A DNA stretch of 9,641 nt, from positions 1 to 9,641 of the forward strand of contig JAJAZG010000424.1 of the NCBI GenBank assembly GCA_026785865.1, read 5' to 3'. Under the pieces are notes generated by a model. It saw only the letters and a program-made list of their open reading frames with translations. It was not told where the DNA came from and did not search any database. Position 1 is the first letter of the stretch. Every line of letters starts with the position of its first letter. Of the stretch, positions 1-4,784 are shown piece by piece. The stretch is from Pseudanabaena sp. CAN_BIN31. Lineage in GTDB: Bacteria; Cyanobacteriota; Cyanobacteriia; Pseudanabaenales; Pseudanabaenaceae. Position numbers and translations under genes: made by a program.

Positions 1-1
1 A

Positions 2-709
2 AAAAATGTCGGCGGTGGATTATTGCGCGAACCTGAAACTATTGAACGTATTTTTGATGCTTTGCGATCGCAAATCTCAGGATTATTTACGGTAAAAATG
101 CGCGTGGGATTTGACTCGGATACTAATTTTGAGCGGTTGCTGCAACTCATCAATCAATATCAAATCGATCTGCTCAGCTTGCATGGTCGAACTGTTAAAG
201 AGTTATATCGTGGTGAAGTGCATTATGACCTAATCCGTCAGGCCGTACAGACGGTGAATTGTCCTGTATTAGCCAATGGTAATGTGACTTCCTATCTCAA
301 AGCCGAAGCGGTATTGAAAGAAACAGGAGCGGCTGGAGTAATGATCGGGCGATCGGCAATTCGCAATCCTTGGATTTTTCAACAAATTCGCGATCGCTAT
401 GCAGGAAATCCCGTGGCAATGATTACCTTAGCCGATGTACATCACTACATTCAGCATCTTTTTACGATTACTTATCAAAATGATCTAAAAGAAAAGTCTC
501 ATGTTAATAGTTTAAAAAAATTCCTGAATTTTATCGGTACGGGCATTGATGCAGAGGGCAAATTTTTGGCAGGGATGCGATTAGTGCAGTCAAAACAGGA
601 GCTTTTTGATTTGTGCGATCGCCATTTATTAGCAAATCCCGATCATCCTTTTGCGATCGAGCCATACGAAAACCTTGTAGCGCGTCCTAGTTGTGAATCG
701 AGTGAGTAA
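2..709 (+). CDS. tRNA-dihydrouridine synthase (Dus family), 5' end outside window
   Basis: Dus enzymes reduce specific uridines in tRNA to dihydrouridine using FMN and NADPH. The reading frame is open from base 2, so the gene enters from the left. The first visible residues (KNVGGGLLREPE) correspond to the part just after the NxGCP active-site segment of the family, so the catalytic cysteine should lie shortly upstream of the window. Seen downstream in family order: VKMRVGFD (a TIM-barrel strand), LSLHGRT (flavin/tRNA-contacting histidine-arginine), PVLANGNV, and GVMIGRSAIRNPWIF (the FMN-phosphate-binding glycine/arginine segment and the end of the barrel). The remaining roughly 100 residues form the usual helical C-terminal domain. 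A TTG at 23 could be read as a start but would cut into conserved sequence, so it is not one. Which Dus subfamily this is cannot be decided without the N-terminus. Three HIP1 sites lie inside. A hairpin follows four bases after the stop. Confidence 0.9.
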   Translation, partial: KNVGGGLLREPETIERIFDALRSQISGLFTVKMRVGFDSDTNFERLLQLINQYQIDLLSLHGRTVKELYRGEVHYDLIRQAVQTVNCPVLANGNVTSYLKAEAVLKETGAAGVMIGRSAIRNPWIFQQIRDRYAGNPVAMITLADVHHYIQHLFTITYQNDLKEKSHVNSLKKFLNFIGTGIDAEGKFLAGMRLVQSKQELFDLCDRHLLANPDHPFAIEPYENLVARPSCESSE

Positions 710-712
710 AAT

Positions 713-772
713 AAAAACCAAAGTCCTCCAAAGCTGTAGCGCGTGCGCTAAAGCTTTGGGGCTTTAGTTTTT
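713..772 (+). terminator. Hairpin 1: probable Rho-independent terminator after the Dus gene
   Basis: CCAAAGCT (728-735) pairs with AGCTTTGG (752-759). After a G/A mismatch, TAGCGC (737-742) pairs with GCGCTA (745-750) around a two-base loop. The stem can extend outward: AAAAACC-AAAG (713-723) faces CTTT-AG-TTTTT (762-772) with a few bulges. The run of five T at 768-772 follows the stem, as expected for intrinsic termination. The core looks like a shortened copy of hairpin 2 (2842-2888): deleting nine loop-proximal bases of hairpin 2 leaves a core differing at about three positions. It is therefore also a repeat-family member. Confidence 0.65.
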
Positions 773-797
773 CACTTATTGGAGTTATCTTTAAAGT

Positions 798-2837
798 ATG
801 ACTGAACTTCCTTTTCTTGAAATCCAAGCTAGAGCGATCGAACTGCGAAAAGTCCTACAACGCGCTAGTTATGAATATTATGTCCTTGATGCGCCAACGA
901 TGGAGGATACCGTTTATGATGCGCTCTATCGCGAACTGCAAACCATTGAAGCGGAATATCCAGAGCTAATCACCGCCGACAGTCCCACACAGCGCGTAGG
1001 CGAGAAGCCAACTACGCAGTTTTTCTCGATTCAGCACAATATTTCGCTTTATAGTTTAGATAATGCCTTTGCCCCTAGTGATGTGACCACTTGGCAAGAA
1101 CGCTGTCAAAGAGGCTTATCTAGTCAAATATTTTTAGATAGCGTTTGCGAACTTAAGATCGATGGATCGGCGATCGCCTTAACTTATGAGAATGGAATCT
1201 TAGTGCGTGGTGCAACTAGAGGCGATGGCACATCAGGCGAAGACATCACCACCAATATTAAAACTATTCGTTCTATTCCCTTACGCCTCAATTTAGAAAA
1301 CCCTCCTGATCGCCTCGAAATTCGCGGTGAAGCATTCTTGCCGATCGCGGTTTTTGAGGCGATTAACCAAGAGCGATCGCAACAAAATGAAGCCCTATTT
1401 GCTAACCCACGCAATGCCGCAGCAGGAACTTTACGCCAACTTGATTCGCGCAAAGTTGACAAACGCCGTCTTGATTTCTTCGCCTATACAATCCATATCA
1501 ATCAGGCAGATTTTGCTTCGCAAAATCTGCCTGATATTTCTTCTCAATGGCAAGCTCTCGAATTTTTACAAACAATCGGCTTTCGCGTAAATCCTAATAA
1601 AAAACTCTGTAAATCTATTCCAAAATTGCAAGATTACTATGATTATTGGTCAACAGAACGACTCAAGCTTCCCTATATGACCGATGGCATGGTGATTAAG
1701 ATTAATGCTTTTTCGCAACAAGAACAATTAGGCTTCACGCAAAGAACTCCACGCTGGGCGATCGCATGGAAATATCCCGCCGAAGAGATGCCGACAATCA
1801 TCGAAGCTGTCACCGTGCAAGTCGGGCGGACAGGCACTCTCACCCCTGTCGCCGAGTTGCGTCCTGTCCTGCTAGCAGGTACAACCGTTTCCCGCGCAAC
1901 TTTGCACAATAGCGATCGCCTAGCCGAACTAGATTTACATATTGGCGATACGGCGATCGTGCGGAAAGCTGGCGAAATCATTCCCGAAGTGGTGCGAATA
2001 CTTCCAGAATTGCGCCCCTATGCAGCAACCCGTTTTGTGATGCCCACCCATTGCCCTGAATGCAATCAGCCCGTTCGTAAGCCTGAAAATGAAGCAGCAA
2101 CCCGTTGTATAAATCTCGAATGTCCTGCGATCGTGCGTGGAGCGATCGAGCATTGGGTCAGCCGTGATGCGATGGATATTAATGGAGTTGGTGAGAAATT
2201 AGTTAAACAATTAGTAACCGAAAATCACATTACTTCCATTGCCGATCTTTACGATCTGACCAGCGAACAATTGCAAACCCTTGATCGCTTAGGTCAAAAA
2301 TCTGCTGACAAAGTTGTGGCAGCGATCGCCCAATCAAAAATCAAACCTTGGGCGCGAGTGCTTTACGGCTTAGGGATCAGGCATGTCGGCAGCGTGAACG
2401 CGCAAACCATTGCCGATAATTTTCTGAATGTGGAATTATTAACTAATGCTAGTCCTGAAGCGATCGCTTCTATCTTTGGCATTGGTGAAGAAATCGCACA
2501 ATCTATTTATGAATGGTTTCGTAAAGATGCTAATCAAAATTTAGTACGGCGATTGCAAGCTTCAGGATTGCAGTTTGTGGGTGAGAGCGATCGGGCGATC
2601 GCGATAAACCCTAATATTGCGGGTAAAATCTTCGTAGTAACTGGCACATTGCCAACACTCAAGCGCGATGAAGCCAAAGATTTAATTAAATCCGCAGGCG
2701 GCAAAGTCACTGATTCTGTCAGCAAAAAAACAAATTATCTCGTTGTTGGTGAAGAAGCAGGTTCAAAGCTAGAAAAAGCGCAAGCATTGGGCGTTCAATG
2801 TATCTCTGAAGAGGATCTGTTAAACTTGATTAAGTAA
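798..2837 (+). CDS. ligA: NAD-dependent DNA ligase LigA
   Basis: LigA seals nicks in duplex DNA during replication and repair, using NAD+ to adenylate its active-site lysine. The 679 residues match the usual bacterial length and domain order. An N-terminal Ia domain (about 1-70) holds the NMN-binding YYxxD-like segment. The adenylation domain carries KIDG at 120-123 with catalytic Lys120, then RGDG (141-144), ExRGE-type motif EIRGEAF (174-180), DGMVIKI (296-302) and WKYP (324-327). An OB fold follows, then a Cys4 zinc finger (Cys419, 422, 437, 442), helix-hairpin-helix repeats (about 445-590) and a C-terminal BRCT domain (about 605-679). The ATG at 798 has GGAG at 781-784, a rather long spacing, but the N-terminus aligns with the family and no better start is seen. 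Seven HIP1 sites lie inside. A perfect inverted repeat interrupts the coding region at residues about 235-246, a length-variable part of the family. No frameshift is evident. Confidence 0.97.
   Translation: MTELPFLEIQARAIELRKVLQRASYEYYVLDAPTMEDTVYDALYRELQTIEAEYPELITADSPTQRVGEKPTTQFFSIQHNISLYSLDNAFAPSDVTTWQERCQRGLSSQIFLDSVCELKIDGSAIALTYENGILVRGATRGDGTSGEDITTNIKTIRSIPLRLNLENPPDRLEIRGEAFLPIAVFEAINQERSQQNEALFANPRNAAAGTLRQLDSRKVDKRRLDFFAYTIHINQADFASQNLPDISSQWQALEFLQTIGFRVNPNKKLCKSIPKLQDYYDYWSTERLKLPYMTDGMVIKINAFSQQEQLGFTQRTPRWAIAWKYPAEEMPTIIEAVTVQVGRTGTLTPVAELRPVLLAGTTVSRATLHNSDRLAELDLHIGDTAIVRKAGEIIPEVVRILPELRPYAATRFVMPTHCPECNQPVRKPENEAATRCINLECPAIVRGAIEHWVSRDAMDINGVGEKLVKQLVTENHITSIADLYDLTSEQLQTLDRLGQKSADKVVAAIAQSKIKPWARVLYGLGIRHVGSVNAQTIADNFLNVELLTNASPEAIASIFGIGEEIAQSIYEWFRKDANQNLVRRLQASGLQFVGESDRAIAINPNIAGKIFVVTGTLPTLKRDEAKDLIKSAGGKVTDSVSKKTNYLVVGEEAGSKLEKAQALGVQCISEEDLLNLIK
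1501..1535. repeat. Perfect 16-bp inverted repeat inside ligA
   Basis: ATCAGGCAGATTTTGC (1501-1516) is the exact reverse complement of GCAAAATCTGCCTGAT (1520-1535), with a TTC loop at 1517-1519. It does not extend beyond this (A faces A at 1500/1536). It encodes part of NQADFASQNLPDIS, about residues 235-247, after the strand DFFAYTIHI and before WQALEFL in the ligase adenylation domain. An in-frame palindromic insertion is a reasonable explanation, but is inference. Confidence 0.85.
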
Positions 2838-2841
2838 GTAA

Positions 2842-2899
2842 CGCTAAAAGCTGTAACGCACGCTGTGCGTGCGCCACAGCTTTTAGTGCTTTAAGTTTT
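2842..2899 (+). terminator. Hairpin 2: repeat-family hairpin and possible terminator after ligA
   Basis: Bases 2842-2854 pair with 2876-2888 (13 pairs including one G-U). A 2x2 mismatch (AA against CC) follows, then CGCACGC (2857-2863) pairs with GCGTGCG (2867-2873) around a three-base loop. The sequence AAGTTTTC-TTTT follows at 2893-2904, a modest T tract. It begins four bases after the ligA stop. Its core is shared, in the same orientation, with hairpin 3 at 3499-3539. Confidence 0.6.
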
Positions 2900-2938
2900 C
2901 TTTTGCCTAGCTATTTAACCTTTAAAAAAGATATTTCT

Positions 2939-3496
2939 ATGGTTCTGACAATAGAAAAAAAGTTGACGCTTACTGACTTTCTGAATATGCCAGAAACTCA
3001 ACCTGCGGCGGAATTTATTCATGGAGAAATTAATTATAAATCTATGCCACAAGGTGAACATAGTCGGCTGCAATATATTCTTTGTTTGTTGATTAATCAA
3101 GTCTTGGAAGTTAAGAAAACAGCGATCGCCTTTCCTGAATTACGCTGTGTGTTTGGAGGAGCGACAATTGTTCCAGATATTGCAATCTTTCGATGGGAAA
3201 GAATTCCTCGCAATGAAATTGGCAAAGTCGCAAATCGTTTTGAAATTCATCCAGACTGGGCGATAGAGATTCTCTCACCCGATCAAAGTGTTACTAAAGT
3301 AATTCAGAAGTTACTGCTTTGTGTTGAAAATGGAACTGAGTTGGGATGGTTGGTTGATGCCAAAGATGAAAGTATTTTAGTAATTGATCGCGATCGCCGC
3401 ATTTCTCAATTTCGTAGTCATCAACTATTGCCAGTCCCCGAAGGATTTTCGCTAGAGCTTACTCCTGAGCAAATTTTCAGCCGCTTAATCTTGTAG
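2939..3496 (+). CDS. Uma2-family (DUF820) PD-(D/E)XK nuclease-fold protein
   Basis: This is a member of the large cyanobacterial Uma2 family, which has a restriction-endonuclease-like fold. The biological role of most members is unknown. I place the start at ATG 2939 (185 residues, MVLTIEKKLTLTDFLNMPE), because family members begin in this way. A TTG at 2903 in the same frame would add 12 unconserved residues and overlaps the T tract after hairpin 2. Visible landmarks in the 185-residue numbering are MPQGEHSRLQ (37-46), FPELRC with Glu67, VPDIAIFR with Asp80, WAIEILSPDQS with Glu110, and TELGWLVD. The Glu/Asp/Glu pattern is the expected catalytic set, so the protein looks intact. The ribosome binding site is weak (AAAAAG about 8 bases upstream). 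The gene is flanked on both sides by same-orientation members of one hairpin family, with no partner gene obvious. Two HIP1 sites lie inside, so it appears at home in this genome. Confidence 0.87.
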   Translation: MVLTIEKKLTLTDFLNMPETQPAAEFIHGEINYKSMPQGEHSRLQYILCLLINQVLEVKKTAIAFPELRCVFGGATIVPDIAIFRWERIPRNEIGKVANRFEIHPDWAIEILSPDQSVTKVIQKLLLCVENGTELGWLVDAKDESILVIDRDRRISQFRSHQLLPVPEGFSLELTPEQIFSRLIL

Positions 3497-3498
3497 AT

Positions 3499-3539
3499 AA
3501 AAAGGTGTGACGCACGCTGGGTGTGCGCCACACCTTTTT
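3499..3539 (+). terminator. Hairpin 3: repeat-family hairpin and probable terminator after the Uma2 gene
   Basis: AAAAAGGTGTG (3499-3509) pairs perfectly with CACACCTTTTT (3529-3539). After an A/C mismatch, CGCACGC (3511-3517) pairs with GTGTGCG (3521-3527, one G-U) around a TGG loop. It starts two bases after the Uma2 stop codon. The A-rich left arm and T-rich right arm would suit a bidirectional terminator. The core matches hairpin 2, while the outer stem carries paired changes. Confidence 0.65.
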
Positions 3540-3570
3540 GGGTTTTGGTTTCATTACGACTATCTACTTA

Positions 3571-3576
3571 TATAAT
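3571..3576 (+). promoter_or_regulatory. Candidate -10 box (TATAAT) upstream of A1
   Basis: A perfect TATAAT sits 74 bases before the A1 start codon, just past hairpin 3. The -35 position (about 3548-3553, GTTTCA) matches the consensus weakly. If used, it could drive A1, A2 and the peptidase gene, which follow on the same strand without a visible terminator. AT-rich surroundings make a chance match possible. Confidence 0.35.
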
Positions 3577-3614
3577 TTATTAAGCTATGTTTGTCGCACT
3601 CTCGGCGAATATTT

Positions 3615-3649
3615 AGTAAGTCAACGATTTGTATTAGGAAAAAATAACT
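3615..3649 (+). repeat. Leader repeat, copy 1 (upstream of A1)
   Basis: AGTAAGTCAACG followed by ATTTGTATTAGGAA leads directly into the A1 start codon. It matches the leader of A2 (4225-4262) with a three-base length difference and few substitutions. It contains the AGGA ribosome binding site at 3636-3639, ten bases before ATG. It marks the left side of the duplicated unit. Confidence 0.75.
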
Positions 3650-4147
3650 ATGGGGAAAAAACCCAAAGGCTTTGGAAGATCTGTTAGTCAAAAAAGTTGG
3701 GATGAGGCGAGTGATAAATCTTTCGCCAAATTACAAGAATCTCTTAAACGCAATTATCCCGAAAATGCAGTGATAGTAAAAAACCACGCTGGCATCCCCA
3801 AAATGTCTGAAGTTCTGACAGACTTTTTCATGCCTTATGCGGATATTTCCAAAAACAAAAAAGATTTTGAGAGGCTGCTTGGCATGTCAGTAACTGCTTG
3901 GAATATGTCATTTTCACCAGAAGACGAAAGGTCAAAACTTTTGGATCAAGTATTCGCCAAAGCATACAATCCTCTCAAGGTAAGCTCAGAGGACCTTGAG
4001 ATTGGTAGAGCTATGCTTGAAAACATGGTCGAACGTAAACTCGATTATTTTGCAGATTACGATCGGCAAATTATCGATTTTAACGTGGAGTACCTTAGTC
4101 GAGGAAATTACCACCTCTCAGTAGCCTCATCACATAAACTGGAATGA
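3650..4147 (+). CDS. Protein of unknown function A1, tandem paralogue with chimeric C-terminus
   Basis: I do not recognise this 165-residue protein. It has no signal peptide or membrane segment, so it should be cytoplasmic. The N-terminus is basic (MGKKPKGFGRSVSQKSW). The middle (KMSEVLTDFF and TAWNMSFSPEDE) and the end (ERKLDYFADYDRQIIDF) read as mostly helical with a possible short beta end. It aligns without gaps to A2 over 162 residues, with about 84 identities (52%). The most conserved parts are the first 28 residues, KMS-VL--F-PY (51-63), AWN-SF-PE (83-91), and ERKL-YFAD--R-II-F (128-144). The start ATG has AGGA ten bases upstream, shared with A2. The last two residues (LE) and the TGA stop come from the peptidase-derived scar at 4140-4209, so the tail HKLE differs from the A2 ending. 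No HIP1 site lies in it. Selection appears to have kept the frame open, but function is unknown. Confidence 0.75.
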   Translation: MGKKPKGFGRSVSQKSWDEASDKSFAKLQESLKRNYPENAVIVKNHAGIPKMSEVLTDFFMPYADISKNKKDFERLLGMSVTAWNMSFSPEDERSKLLDQVFAKAYNPLKVSSEDLEIGRAMLENMVERKLDYFADYDRQIIDFNVEYLSRGNYHLSVASSHKLE

Positions 4148-4209
4148 AGGCAGACCAACGGAAGGGGGGCGTAATGGGATCATGCGCTGTGACCTTGATG
4201 GTAACGATC
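4140..4209 (+). pseudogene. Scar of S9 peptidase gene (codons 37-60) between A1 and A2
   Basis: These 70 bases match 4893-4962 inside the intact peptidase gene with four mismatches (4152, 4169, 4177, 4202), about 94% identity and no gaps. Read in the peptidase frame they give WNEGRPTEGGRN-G-IMRCDLDGND, then a stop at 4215. Three of the four differences are synonymous and one changes Val49 to Gly. Similarity begins abruptly at 4140 and ends abruptly near 4209. The first eight bases also serve as the end of the A1 coding region in a different frame. Confidence 0.9.
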
Positions 4210-4224
4210 ACTGGTAAGTTATCG

Positions 4225-4262
4225 AGTAAGTTAACAAAAATTTGTATTAGGAACAAATAATC
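4225..4262 (+). repeat. Leader repeat, copy 2 (upstream of A2)
   Basis: AGTAAGTTAACAAAA followed by TTTGTATTAGGAAC leads into the A2 start. It corresponds to 3615-3649 upstream of A1. AGGA (4249-4252) stands ten bases before ATG, as in copy 1. About 15 bases (4210-4224) that match neither repeat separate it from the peptidase scar, so the duplication junction lies there. Confidence 0.75.
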
Positions 4263-4751
4263 ATGGTGAAGAAAGCCAAAGGCTTTGGGAGATCCGTTAG
4301 CCAGAAGCGTTGGAATGAGGTGAGTGATAAATCTTTCGCCAAATTAGAAAAGTCTTTTGTTGATGATTTTGGTGAAAATGCAGTTCTGGTGAGAAATGCG
4401 CCTGACATCACTAAAATGTCTGATGTTTTGAAAGAATTTGTCAGCCCCTATAAGCATATTCCCAAAGACAAAAAGCAACTTGAGAGTCTACTTACATTGG
4501 CAATAGCAGCTTGGAATCTGTCGTTTTTACCAGAAGAAAAATGGTCAAAAGTTACTAATGAAGCATTTACCGATACTTACAAGCGCCTCAAGAAAGGCTC
4601 AGAAAATATTGAGGTTGCTGAAGCTCTGATTCAAGATTTGATCGAACGCAAACTTAAGTATTTTGCAGATCATCATCGAAGGATTATTAATTTTCAACTA
4701 GCGTACCTTAATCGAGATGAGTACCACCTCACAGTAGTATCATCCACCTAG
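4263..4751 (+). CDS. Protein of unknown function A2, tandem paralogue of A1
   Basis: This 162-residue protein is of unknown function and about 52% identical to A1 without gaps. It starts MVKKAKGFGRSVSQKRW and has no signal peptide or hydrophobic segment. The conserved skeleton shared with A1 includes KMSDVLKEFVSPY (51-63), AAWNLSFLPEE (82-92), IERKLKYFAD (127-136), RRIINFQLAYLN (139-150) and YHLTVVSS at the end. The divergence is spread over the central helices rather than the two ends. Its leader and ribosome binding site duplicate those of A1. The gene ends 33 bases before the peptidase start, with no terminator between, so co-transcription with the peptidase is likely. A2 keeps what is probably the original position next to the intact peptidase gene. 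A functional link to the peptidase is possible but not shown. No HIP1 site is present. Confidence 0.75.
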   Translation: MVKKAKGFGRSVSQKRWNEVSDKSFAKLEKSFVDDFGENAVLVRNAPDITKMSDVLKEFVSPYKHIPKDKKQLESLLTLAIAAWNLSFLPEEKWSKVTNEAFTDTYKRLKKGSENIEVAEALIQDLIERKLKYFADHHRRIINFQLAYLNRDEYHLTVVSST

Positions 4752-4784
4752 TTAAACCATTGTAAAGAAGTCTTATTACCATAT

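Noticed and set aside
23..709. Dus gene as a complete CDS starting at TTG 23
   Set aside because: The frame is open to the window edge and the residues before 23 continue conserved Dus sequence, so the gene is simply cut by the window.
1184..2725. Minus-strand and other-frame open reading frames inside ligA
   Set aside because: They overlap a well-conserved gene in full, have no ribosome binding sites or recognisable domains, and read as translation shadows.
2903..2938. TTG 2903 as start of the Uma2 gene
   Set aside because: It overlaps the T tract after hairpin 2 and adds residues unlike the family; ATG 2939 gives the typical beginning.
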